Shown: piece after piece, positions 1 through 7,400 of the stretch
Position numbering within the stretch: position 1 is the stretch's first letter
How the letters are laid out: the number at the start of each line of letters is the position of its first letter
From: Candidatus Cloacimonadota bacterium
GTDB lineage: Bacteria > Cloacimonadota > Cloacimonadia > Cloacimonadales > WRIO01
Length of the DNA: 31,976 bases
NCBI GenBank assembly: GCA_023230175.1
Contig: JALNXV010000003.1
Span: forward strand, 1-31,976
Direction: 5' to 3'
Program-made: the position numbers and the translations under genes
Notes under the pieces: model-generated
Database searches by the model: none
What the model saw: only the letters and a program-made list of their open reading frames with translations
What the model was told of the DNA's origin: nothing

Positions 1-825
1 TATACTCAACATCCACCACCAATTGACTTGTAAGTAATCCGATAACATTAAAGTATATCTAGTCATCGGAGGAATATCCAACCCAAACCTTACAAACAAA
101 TTAGCCGTAGCAGGAAAAACAGAAATTACATAATACAATACAGCCAGTACCATAGCAAAAACAGTAAAAGCCGGAGTCATTAATGCCGATCTCAGATTCT
201 TTTTATACTCTAATTCTCTTTCCATAAACTTGGCAGTAGCTTCATAAACCTCTGACATATTACCTGACTTAGTAGCAAGACCGAGCATATATGCAGGGAA
301 TTTTCCAAATACATCTTCGTATTGTTTAAAAACATCTTCACCTTCGCGTCCTTTTTTTAGTTCGGACTGAATGCTTTTTAGAGTACTTCTTAAGGTAGGA
401 TTATCTTCTTCATCCGCAAGGATTTCAAGTATTTTATCATAAGCCATCTTTTCTTGAAGCATAAACGAACTAAGATTAATAAATTGCAAAATACTTTGTA
501 CAGGTGGCTTAAGTTTAATATCAATTAAAACAGCTTCTACCCTAACCTTATTATAACCATGTTTTATAAAAGCATCTTTAAGTTCCTGAGCATTAAAAGC
601 CATTTTTTTGCCGGAAATTTTCTTTTTATTTGGTAAGACTATATAATAATTAAATTCACGTTTTTGTTCAAGTTTTTCAATAATGATGCCACGTTTTTGA
701 AGCAAATCTTTAGCTTCTTTTTTATCTTTAACAGTAATCACAGCCTGAACCGGCATACCTTGATTGTTTTTACCCGTTACTCTAAAATCTTTAATCTCAA
801 CCTCCGGAACAAATTTTAATTTCAT
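1..825 (-). CDS. GspF/PilC-type inner-membrane platform protein (partial)
   Basis: The reading frame is open from an ATG at 825 leftward to base 1 (275 codons) and continues beyond the window, so only the N-terminal part is present. The start is PilC/GspF-like: a short basic sheet region with FRVTGKNNQGMPVQAVITV, then a linker, then a cytoplasmic helical GspF domain (about residues 110-215). This is followed by a hydrophobic segment (about 222-245, MTPAFTVFAMVLAVLYYVIS). Family knowledge: this protein is the polytopic platform of type II secretion or type IV pilus machines and couples the cytoplasmic ATPase to pilin movement. The second GspF domain is missing because of the window edge. A pilin-like gene lies divergently upstream, which fits the role. 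The only nearby promoter hexamers overlap the start codon, so the exact start is less certain than the family call. Confidence 0.85.
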   Translation of the reverse strand, partial: MKLKFVPEVEIKDFRVTGKNNQGMPVQAVITVKDKKEAKDLLQKRGIIIEKLEQKREFNYYIVLPNKKKISGKKMAFNAQELKDAFIKHGYNKVRVEAVLIDIKLKPPVQSILQFINLSSFMLQEKMAYDKILEILADEEDNPTLRSTLKSIQSELKKGREGEDVFKQYEDVFGKFPAYMLGLATKSGNMSEVYEATAKFMERELEYKKNLRSALMTPAFTVFAMVLAVLYYVISVFPATANLFVRFGLDIPPMTRYTLMLSDYLQVNWWWMLSI

Positions 826-852
826 TATAAACAAGGTTTATATATTTGTCAA
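824..852 (-). promoter_or_regulatory. Consensus sigma-70 promoter overlapping the gspF start codon
   Basis: On the minus strand TTGACA (847-852), a 17-bp spacer and TATAAT (824-829) match the full consensus. The last two bases of the -10 box are the first two bases of the ATG at 825. A transcript from it would begin around base 817, inside codon 3, so either the real start lies further in or the match is fortuitous or regulatory. Confidence 0.5.
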
Positions 853-1020
853 TAAAAAAATAAAATAAGCTTTAACAATCAAGGTTTATTAATGAAAGCT
901 GTCTTAAAATTAGCGTTATGTGAGCATCCTTGCTTACACAAAAAATCATCAATTATAAAAGTATCAATTACTAATCAAGCAATCTAATTATAATCAACTC
1001 TTTTACAAACAACCCATTAT
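826..1020. other. Divergent intergenic region with hairpin and CAAGGTTTA boxes
   Basis: No gene is visible. The stretch holds two CAAGGTTTA boxes (832-840 and 880-888) and a hairpin with stem TGTGAGCA (919-926), loop TCCT and arm TGCTTACA (931-938). The hairpin belongs to a small repeat family also found near 8931, 2936 and 31430-31481. It lies roughly 110-130 bp upstream of the predicted sigma-54 start site, a distance at which activators of sigma-54 can bind. Confidence 0.5.
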
Positions 1021-1036
1021 TTGGCATAATATTTGC
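1021..1036 (+). promoter_or_regulatory. Sigma-54 (-24/-12) promoter of the pilin-like gene
   Basis: The sequence TTGGCATAATATTTGC matches the RpoN consensus TGGCA-N6-TTGC with exact spacing. GG is at 1023-1024 and GC at 1035-1036, with the second G and the C 12 bases apart. Transcription would start near 1048, just ahead of the AAAAAAGG ribosome site at 1051-1058. Sigma-54 control of pilin genes is known in several bacteria. Confidence 0.75.
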
Positions 1037-1065
1037 GTTTAATAATTTTAAAAAAAGGTTTTTTA

Positions 1066-1515
1066 ATGGGATTTCAACAAATAATAATGATATTATTATC
1101 AGTAATAATTATAGGAGCATCTATAACTATCAGCATCGTTATGTTTGATAAACAATCTGACAATTCAGTAAGACAAATAATATCTTCAGAAATACAACAT
1201 TATTCAGTTGCAGCTCAAGGCTTTTGGCGAACAGTTAGAATGACCGGAGGAGCAGGAGGTGAGCTCAAAGAAGAAGATACTCCAAGAATTGCTAAATATA
1301 TAGATACAAATGCAATAGACAATAATATCACAACTCAAAACGGGAAATATGAGATAAAAATAATTGACATTTCTAAAGGTAATATTGAAATAAGAGCTGA
1401 ATCAATTAGCAATCCGGAAATTAAATTAAGAGCTAAAGTCAATTTGGCAAATATGCCCTATGATACAGGTCTTGAAGCAATTACAATAGATATGTTTTGG
1501 GACGGAAATGAATAA
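1066..1515 (+). CDS. Short pilin-like secreted/membrane protein
   Basis: I chose the ATG at 1066 (149 aa). It has AAAAAAGG seven bases upstream and directly yields a pilin-like N-terminus. A TTG 33 bases upstream would place 11 extra codons inside the -12 promoter element. The protein begins MGFQQIIMILLSVIIIGASI and has one hydrophobic helix (about residues 6-27) followed by a polar 120-residue domain. There is a Gly-rich stretch, RMTGGAGGELKEED, at about 62-75. The N-terminus resembles short MGQQQLL-type pilin-like proteins of FCB-group bacteria (from memory) rather than classical GFTLIE prepilins, because the fifth-residue glutamate is absent. It sits back to back with a GspF/PilC gene and behind a sigma-54 promoter, so a structural or minor pilin role is likely but inferred. 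Confidence 0.65.
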   Translation: MGFQQIIMILLSVIIIGASITISIVMFDKQSDNSVRQIISSEIQHYSVAAQGFWRTVRMTGGAGGELKEEDTPRIAKYIDTNAIDNNITTQNGKYEIKIIDISKGNIEIRAESISNPEIKLRAKVNLANMPYDTGLEAITIDMFWDGNE

Positions 1516-1530
1516 TATTCAAAAAAATTC

Positions 1531-1558
1531 TTGACTAATTTCAATAATTATTTATAAG
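1531..1558 (+). promoter_or_regulatory. Sigma-70 promoter of the FadL-type gene
   Basis: TTGACT (1531-1536), a 16-bp spacer and TATAAG (1553-1558) lie just after the pilin-like gene stop. A short dyad, AATAATA-CA-TATTATT (1562-1577), covers the expected start site and could be an operator. The ribosome site AAGGAGC is at 1583-1589. Confidence 0.55.
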
Positions 1559-1593
1559 CTTAATAATACATATTATTGTAACAAGGAGCTTAT

Positions 1594-2901
1594 ATGAAAA
1601 ATATCAAAAAAATTACCTTAGTAATCATTTTTTTACTAAGTTTTAGTTTTATTTTTGCAGGCAGTATTGACTATTTATCTAATCAGAGTGCCGCCTACAT
1701 AAGAACACTTTCCAGAAATGCTTCCACTGATAATGCCGACATAATCAGTTATAATCCTGCCGGTGTAACTAAGATGTCTGATGGATTTTATATTAACTTT
1801 AATAATCAAAGTTTTATAAAAGAATATTCTGTTACAGGACCGGTCCCCGGAGACACTGTTTCAACAAAGTTCAAAACGACTATTCCCAGCTTAGTAATAC
1901 CTACATTTTATGCTTTATATAAAAAAGATAATTTAGGTATATTTGCTTCATTTACCATACCTGCCGGTGGAGGAAACTTAGATTATAAAGATGGTCTTTA
2001 CGTAATGCCGTATCTCGAAACCGGCTTACAACAAGCTATGCACGCAGCTCAAGGTGATCCTTATGCTGAATATATGTTCGCTAAACTTATTAAAGGTAGA
2101 TTTGAAGGGTCTTCAATCTACTATGGATATTCTGCAGGAGCAGCTTATGCAATCAATGAAAATATATCAATTTCATTAACCGGAAGATATATAAGCTCAC
2201 AAAAAACATACAAAGGAAGTGGTAATTTTCTAATTTTAAACGGAGCTTTAGGTTCAGTTGCAGATACTACATTCCAACAACTTGATGCTGAGAAAACAGC
2301 TTCCGGTTTAGGAGCTATCATTGGGATTAACTTGAATTATGGTAAAACTAATATTGGATTTAGATACGAAACAATTACTAAATTAGAATTTGAGACTAAA
2401 ACCAAAATTAATGACTGGAGTCTTTTACCTAAAATGGTGTCTTATTTAGATGGTGCAAAAGAAAGAAAAGATTTACCGGCTATGATTGGAACAGGTATAT
2501 CTTATGAATGGACAGAATCATTTAAGACAAGCATCGGATTACAATATTTCTTTATTAAACAAACATCTAATAAAAATATTGCCTACAAAGAATATGATAA
2601 TGGTTATGAATTACAAACAAGTTTTGAATATCAAATAAACCAAAAATTACTTATTAGTATGGGTTACAACTATGTTGTCGTTGGAGGAAATAAAAAAACA
2701 TACAATGATTTTGAGTATCAACTTGATTCCCACTTTATTGGTGGCGGCTGTAAATACGGAATTACAGATTTAATAGATTTAAATATAGGCTTAGGTAAGG
2801 TATTTTACCTTGAAGAAAAGGGTGATGATATTTATAAAAATGCTGAATATAATAAAGATATTGTTATCTTAAGTTTAGGTTTAAATTATAAAATATTTTA
2901 A
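1594..2901 (+). CDS. OMPP1/FadL/TodX-family outer-membrane transporter
   Basis: This 435-aa protein has a signal peptide (MKNIKKITLVIIFLLSFSFIFAG, cleavage predicted near residue 23). It then shows the FadL-type N-terminal region with SNQSAAYIRTLSRNASTDNAD and the NPAG motif (about residues 54-57), which in FadL belongs to the hatch/substrate region. The rest is alternating aromatic and polar residues, as in a 14-strand beta barrel, and it ends in a strand with terminal Phe (LGLNYKIF), a usual outer-membrane assembly signal. Family role: passive uptake of long-chain fatty acids or other hydrophobic compounds across the outer membrane. The substrate cannot be told from sequence. It has its own promoter, a strong AAGGAGC ribosome site and a downstream hairpin terminator, so it looks monocistronic. 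Confidence 0.85.
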   Translation: MKNIKKITLVIIFLLSFSFIFAGSIDYLSNQSAAYIRTLSRNASTDNADIISYNPAGVTKMSDGFYINFNNQSFIKEYSVTGPVPGDTVSTKFKTTIPSLVIPTFYALYKKDNLGIFASFTIPAGGGNLDYKDGLYVMPYLETGLQQAMHAAQGDPYAEYMFAKLIKGRFEGSSIYYGYSAGAAYAINENISISLTGRYISSQKTYKGSGNFLILNGALGSVADTTFQQLDAEKTASGLGAIIGINLNYGKTNIGFRYETITKLEFETKTKINDWSLLPKMVSYLDGAKERKDLPAMIGTGISYEWTESFKTSIGLQYFFIKQTSNKNIAYKEYDNGYELQTSFEYQINQKLLISMGYNYVVVGGNKKTYNDFEYQLDSHFIGGGCKYGITDLIDLNIGLGKVFYLEEKGDDIYKNAEYNKDIVILSLGLNYKIF

Positions 2902-2935
2902 TGTCAATCATACGATTTTAAATTAAAAGTTATAG

Positions 2936-2963
2936 AAAGTGCAAGCAATTTGCTTGCACTTTT
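2936..2963. terminator. Bidirectional hairpin terminator between convergent genes
   Basis: The stem AAAGTGCAAGCA (2936-2947), loop ATT and arm TGCTTGCACTTT (2951-2962) form a perfect 12-bp hairpin. It is bounded by A on one side and T on the other, so it can terminate the FadL-type gene (+) and the ATP-grasp gene (-). Its core resembles the dispersed AGCA/TGCT hairpin family of the window. Confidence 0.85.
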
Positions 2964-2969
2964 AAAAAT

Positions 2970-5900
2970 TTATTCAGGCTTCTGAATAACGGCTATACCG
3001 TTTTTCCCATCCATCTTTACTAAAAAAGTTTTATCTAATCTAATTAGTCCGGTATATTTTAAATCAATATATTTTTTCTGCTTATTTATCCATTCCCAAT
3101 CAATAAAATTATCTAATACGTCCTTATCTTGATAAGAACTATGCTTAATGTTAAAATAACCAACATTCATTGCAACAAGATTATGAAAAAAATGAGTTCC
3201 TTGGGAGGCATCGATATTAAAATCTTTCAATCCGTATTCAATAATAACTTTAGCATGATTAATATCATTCCATTTTACAGGAATACCAAGAAATCTATCT
3301 CTTGTTCCCCATCTACCCGGTCCCATCAATATATAATTCCTACCATTTTTTTTATTAATCTCAAAATCATTCGCCAATAAATTATTAAGATACTCAATTT
3401 CTTGCTGTATCTCTTCCGTTTTAGTTTTATCAAAAACATCCGGTTTTACGAAAACAATATCATACAGATTATCAATACAACCATTTCCCATAGCTTGATT
3501 TGTATATAATAACAAGTCTTGTTTCGTTAATTGTTGTTTATCAATATAGAAAGAATCAGGATTTACTGAAAGTGGTCTTATTTGCAAAATAAAGAAAGTT
3601 GGCTTTTGTTCAGCATTTTGATTTAATGAAACAGCAAATTCAATTTCCACAGGAATTCCGTGAGATATTTCACCAATTTCTAAAAGTTTATCTAAAATCT
3701 CAGCGAGAGGAAATTGCTTATATTTTAAAATTCCTGCAAAAGTCAACACCCTTAATCCTTTCGGGATTTGATTAGCAATCTTCGGTAATCCATCAAGTAA
3801 AGTTCTGCTTTCGTAATCTAAAATTGACACTAAAGGACCAAGAATATTATGTTTTTCAGCCTCCTTAATCTCTAAAGTTGAAAGGGTTATTTCTTCTCCG
3901 GAACATAAGTCAAACTCTTGTTGAGTAAGATTTAATGCATAGAAATATTTTTGAGAATTTTTAATCATATCATCTTGAGTTAACATTAAAGTTTCCGGAT
4001 ACTTAGGACAAAATCTATAATTATACTTCCCTTCAACAACAGAAATACCCAATCCTAAAGCAATATTTGCTATTCCATCAGAGTGTTCCAAATACGAAGT
4101 AGGATAGAAATTATATGACTGAGCTACTCCTGAAATATGAGGATAATAATAATTATCTCCATAATTTGAACCAACAACTTCCTGAATTATAACCGCCATT
4201 TTTTCTTCTTCAGATTTATAGCTTAATGCTTCAATATAATTACGAGCTTCTTTGAGGAAAACTGAAGCAAAAACCAATTTAATTGCATTAGTTAACTGTC
4301 TTAATCTAACTTGAACATCGTCATGATTATTAGGCAACATAAATGTTTTATATATTCCGGCAAAGGGTTGTAGTTGAGAATCCTCAAGAAGTGAAGATGA
4401 TCTTACAGCAAGTGGATAATGAACATTTTCAAGATATATTTTTAATTTGTTAATTAACTCATCACTTAATAAACCTTGTAAAAAGATAATGTTTATTTCA
4501 TCATCAGTTTTATGTTTAACTTTTTTAGTGATATTATTGGTCTCTAAAAACTGATCAAATTCAGAAGTTCCAATAATTGCTGTTGAAGGTAAAGAAATAT
4601 CCACTCCATCAAAATCTTCTTGTAAATCCATTGCACAAAGTAGTGCATTTAAAAAAGCTAAGCCTCTTCCCTTTCCTCCAAGCGAACCATCACTAAGCCT
4701 TACTATTTGATTAATGTTAGACAATGAAGACTCTTCAAAATTAATTATTTTCCCTCTATTCCTCTGAGTTCGGATATACTTAAATGTATCTTTAATATAT
4801 TTTCTGAGTTCATTTACATTATTAAAATCATCTACAGTAATAGGTTTAATCTTTCTTGCAATCTCAATTTCTCCTCTTGCAATAAGCCAATTGGAAAAAT
4901 GATTACTATTACTATGAAATAATAAAGATTCATCAGAAATAACTTGCACTTTTTTTTCAAAATCTATGAGTGATTTAGCTTCAAAAATCACATTTTGATT
5001 TTTATCCCTAAACACAAAATTACCAAAACCAAGATGATTCAAAAAGAAATTACGAACATTTGCCAAAAGATTCTCATCGTTTTTATCTAAAAACATACAA
5101 TTCATATTTTCTGCATTTTCTTGATTCTCTATTTCTGATGATTGCATAATTACAGGAATATCAGGTTGGATAGAACGAATATGCTCAATTAAATCAAAAC
5201 CTGCTTTTGCATAGATTTGATTATTTTTTGAAAACCTTATATCTGAGATAACACAAAGTAAATATTCCTTATACTTATTATATAAATCAATAGCTTCTTC
5301 GTAATTTTTAGCTAAAATTATTTTTGGTCTAACTCTCATTCTTAGACGTTTGTTGACTTCATTTAACTCCTCGGTGATTAATCTTTGAGTTTGCCTCATT
5401 ACTACGCCATACAAAAGAGGTAAATACATTGAATAATAATGTATTGAGTCTTCAACTAAAAGTATAACTCTAACTAATCCTATTTCAGTATCATTATTAA
5501 GATTAAGCCTGTCTTCAATATTTTTAATCATTGCAAGAAATAACTTAGTATCACCATTCCATAAAAAAGTATTATCTACATAACACATTTCTTCAGAATG
5601 ATTTTCCAATATAGCAAAATCAGCTCTATTATTTATCAATAGTAAAACCGGTAAATCTTTATAATTGGTTTTAATATGCTTTGCAAGTTGAAAAGGTGTC
5701 ATCTCACCTATTCTCATCATAGTTATAACTAAATCAAATTTCTTTTCTTTAAGCATATTAACAGCTTCTTGAGCTGTAGGAACTGATGTAATACGTGGAG
5801 CAGTAGTCAAATTCATTTGTCTGTATTCTCCGAAAATAAGTTCTGAAAGTTGACCATCTTGTTCAAAAATATATGCGTCATAAAAGGTTGAAACTAATAA

Positions 5901-5993
5901 AATTTCTCTTACCCTTTTTTGCATTAATTGATAGAAAATATCTTCCCCAAATTTAAATTTATTATAGTAATAATTTAAGTCACTAACTTTCAT
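2970..5993 (-). CDS. Receiver-receiver-PEP/pyruvate-type ATP-grasp protein
   Basis: This 1007-aa cytosolic protein has three parts. Residues about 28-160 look like a receiver fold but lack the acidic pair (ILLVSTF) and the phospho-acceptor (DLVITMMR). Residues about 174-317 form a second receiver with the key residues in place: E181/D182, D251 in VISDIRF, S285/S286 and K304. Residues about 434-835 match the ATP-grasp (PPDK_N) domain of PEP synthase and pyruvate phosphate dikinase (LSDGSLGGKGRG; AVRSSSLLEDSQ with R531; final LQIRPLSV). The swivelling phosphohistidine domain and the PEP/pyruvate TIM barrel are absent. Instead there is a C-terminal region with GPGRWGTRD (891-899) and SQGTHFFHN (930-938), seen from memory in a poorly characterised family. 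A phosphorylation-controlled ATP-dependent phosphotransferase is plausible, but the substrate is unknown. It has its own promoter and the ribosome site AAAGGTGG. Confidence 0.75.
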   Translation of the reverse strand: MKVSDLNYYYNKFKFGEDIFYQLMQKRVREILLVSTFYDAYIFEQDGQLSELIFGEYRQMNLTTAPRITSVPTAQEAVNMLKEKKFDLVITMMRIGEMTPFQLAKHIKTNYKDLPVLLLINNRADFAILENHSEEMCYVDNTFLWNGDTKLFLAMIKNIEDRLNLNNDTEIGLVRVILLVEDSIHYYSMYLPLLYGVVMRQTQRLITEELNEVNKRLRMRVRPKIILAKNYEEAIDLYNKYKEYLLCVISDIRFSKNNQIYAKAGFDLIEHIRSIQPDIPVIMQSSEIENQENAENMNCMFLDKNDENLLANVRNFFLNHLGFGNFVFRDKNQNVIFEAKSLIDFEKKVQVISDESLLFHSNSNHFSNWLIARGEIEIARKIKPITVDDFNNVNELRKYIKDTFKYIRTQRNRGKIINFEESSLSNINQIVRLSDGSLGGKGRGLAFLNALLCAMDLQEDFDGVDISLPSTAIIGTSEFDQFLETNNITKKVKHKTDDEINIIFLQGLLSDELINKLKIYLENVHYPLAVRSSSLLEDSQLQPFAGIYKTFMLPNNHDDVQVRLRQLTNAIKLVFASVFLKEARNYIEALSYKSEEEKMAVIIQEVVGSNYGDNYYYPHISGVAQSYNFYPTSYLEHSDGIANIALGLGISVVEGKYNYRFCPKYPETLMLTQDDMIKNSQKYFYALNLTQQEFDLCSGEEITLSTLEIKEAEKHNILGPLVSILDYESRTLLDGLPKIANQIPKGLRVLTFAGILKYKQFPLAEILDKLLEIGEISHGIPVEIEFAVSLNQNAEQKPTFFILQIRPLSVNPDSFYIDKQQLTKQDLLLYTNQAMGNGCIDNLYDIVFVKPDVFDKTKTEEIQQEIEYLNNLLANDFEINKKNGRNYILMGPGRWGTRDRFLGIPVKWNDINHAKVIIEYGLKDFNIDASQGTHFFHNLVAMNVGYFNIKHSSYQDKDVLDNFIDWEWINKQKKYIDLKYTGLIRLDKTFLVKMDGKNGIAVIQKPE

Positions 5994-6017
5994 TAGACCA
6001 CCTTTACATTTTTATGT

Positions 6018-6046
6018 ATTTAAAATCAAAAATCAACAAAAGTCAA
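6018..6046 (-). promoter_or_regulatory. Sigma-70 promoter of the receiver/ATP-grasp gene
   Basis: On the minus strand TTGACT (6041-6046), 17 bp and TTAAAT (6018-6023) lie 25 bp ahead of the start codon at 5993. The ribosome site AAAGGTGG is at 5998-6005. Confidence 0.6.
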
Positions 6047-6064
6047 GTCTTTTTTACATAAATA

Positions 6065-6087
6065 GGGGATTTCAAAAAGAAATCCCC
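6065..6087 (-). terminator. Terminator of the tldD-tldE operon
   Basis: GGGGATTTC (6065-6073) and GAAATCCCC (6079-6087) form a 9-bp stem with a five-base loop, 20 bp beyond the tldE stop. The following T-run on the minus strand is imperfect (TATTTATGT), so strength is uncertain. Confidence 0.7.
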
Positions 6088-6107
6088 CTTACCTTAAGAT
6101 TTATTTT

Positions 6108-7400
6108 TTAAAAATTAGTCTTATCTACAAAAGTAAAATTTTCAAATAAGATTGTAGGTACCTTATCAGCCGCATTAATTTGAATAGACTTCCCAAGGGC
6201 TAAGATTCTCTTAGTTAAATTATGAATTTGTTCATTAAATCTAAAATTATTAACAGCGTGTTTAATCTTACCGTTTTCAAAATATAAAACGCCATCTCTG
6301 GTCATACCCGTCAAATCAGCTGATTTTCTATCATTAAGCCTAATATACCATAAATTATTTACAATTAAGCCTCTTGGTACCATTTTCATCATTTCTTCTT
6401 CTGATGTATCTTCTCCTGCAATTACTAAATTATAAAGACTGCTTGGTTCAAGATTATTTTTTTGAGCCCAATATCTTGAGGTTAGCATATTTTCAATTAC
6501 TCCATTCTTGATCCAACTAATGTCTTTGCTGACGCAGTTAGAAGTAAATGGGTTTGCCATTAAATCACTGTCTTTTAAAGTAGAATACATAGTAAATTTT
6601 TCACCAAAAGCCATTAATTCCTTATCTGTTACTCCGATAAGATCAGTAAAAGGAGTTAAGTTTTCGTCAGCAGCTTGCCTATCAAATAACCAAATTAGAA
6701 ACCAAAATAGATTTAAAACAGCTTGAGGCCTGAGTATTACAGGCAATGTTTCATAATCCATAGGCTTGATTTCTTTAAGAGCGTCAAATTGAGAACCTAA
6801 TTGATTAAGTAATTTATCAAGATTAAGAGTATCCGGGTTTTTACTACCATAAGAAACCTTAGTTTCAATATGATCTTTTCTTAATGTCATTGACATATCT
6901 AAATTTGACACTCGATCATAAGCAAGAAAACCATTTCCTGTCATATAGATATGTTCTGTAAATTCTTTTGAAATTATTCCGGAGAGCATTGCTTCCTTTG
7001 ATTTTGCAAAAACTATACATTGTTTCACCATATCAATAAGTTTTGCAGTGTCAATCTTTTCAATAGTAGCATAATAATTATCTACTTTGATAAGCTCAGA
7101 TTTTTCCAATGACTTTTCTATATTTGGATCAGGAGTATTTTGTTCTGCAATAGTTTCAGCTTTTCTAAGCATTTCTATAAGACTTTCTTCGTCCATTTGT
7201 CTTCCGGAAGCACTTCCTCTCTTATTATCTTTAATACATTGATAATAAACTGCAAAATATTCTCCTTGCATATGTTGAGTAATAGAATTCTGAGCAAAAC
7301 GTGTATAATGAGTATTAGTATAACTAATAGAAATTGAATAATCATCCGCTTTTACATTCTTTCTTAAGAAATCAGCTATTGTCATTAATTTCTCTTTCAT
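6108..7400 (-). CDS. tldE: TldE/PmbA, metalloprotease partner subunit
   Basis: This 430-aa protein matches the TldE/PmbA half of the TldD/TldE protease, a cytosolic complex that degrades unfolded peptides and processes some modified peptides such as microcins. The TldD-type HExxxH motif is absent, as expected for TldE. The family region NGVIENMLTSRYWA...SLYNLVIAGEDTSEEEMMKM and the following Gly-rich RDGVLYFENGKI segment are recognisable. The start ATG overlaps the tldD stop as ATGA (7397-7400), so the two are translationally coupled, which suits a fixed-ratio heteromer. Length is close to the family norm of about 450. A hairpin terminator follows. Confidence 0.9.
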   Translation of the reverse strand: MKEKLMTIADFLRKNVKADDYSISISYTNTHYTRFAQNSITQHMQGEYFAVYYQCIKDNKRGSASGRQMDEESLIEMLRKAETIAEQNTPDPNIEKSLEKSELIKVDNYYATIEKIDTAKLIDMVKQCIVFAKSKEAMLSGIISKEFTEHIYMTGNGFLAYDRVSNLDMSMTLRKDHIETKVSYGSKNPDTLNLDKLLNQLGSQFDALKEIKPMDYETLPVILRPQAVLNLFWFLIWLFDRQAADENLTPFTDLIGVTDKELMAFGEKFTMYSTLKDSDLMANPFTSNCVSKDISWIKNGVIENMLTSRYWAQKNNLEPSSLYNLVIAGEDTSEEEMMKMVPRGLIVNNLWYIRLNDRKSADLTGMTRDGVLYFENGKIKHAVNNFRFNEQIHNLTKRILALGKSIQINAADKVPTILFENFTFVDKTNF

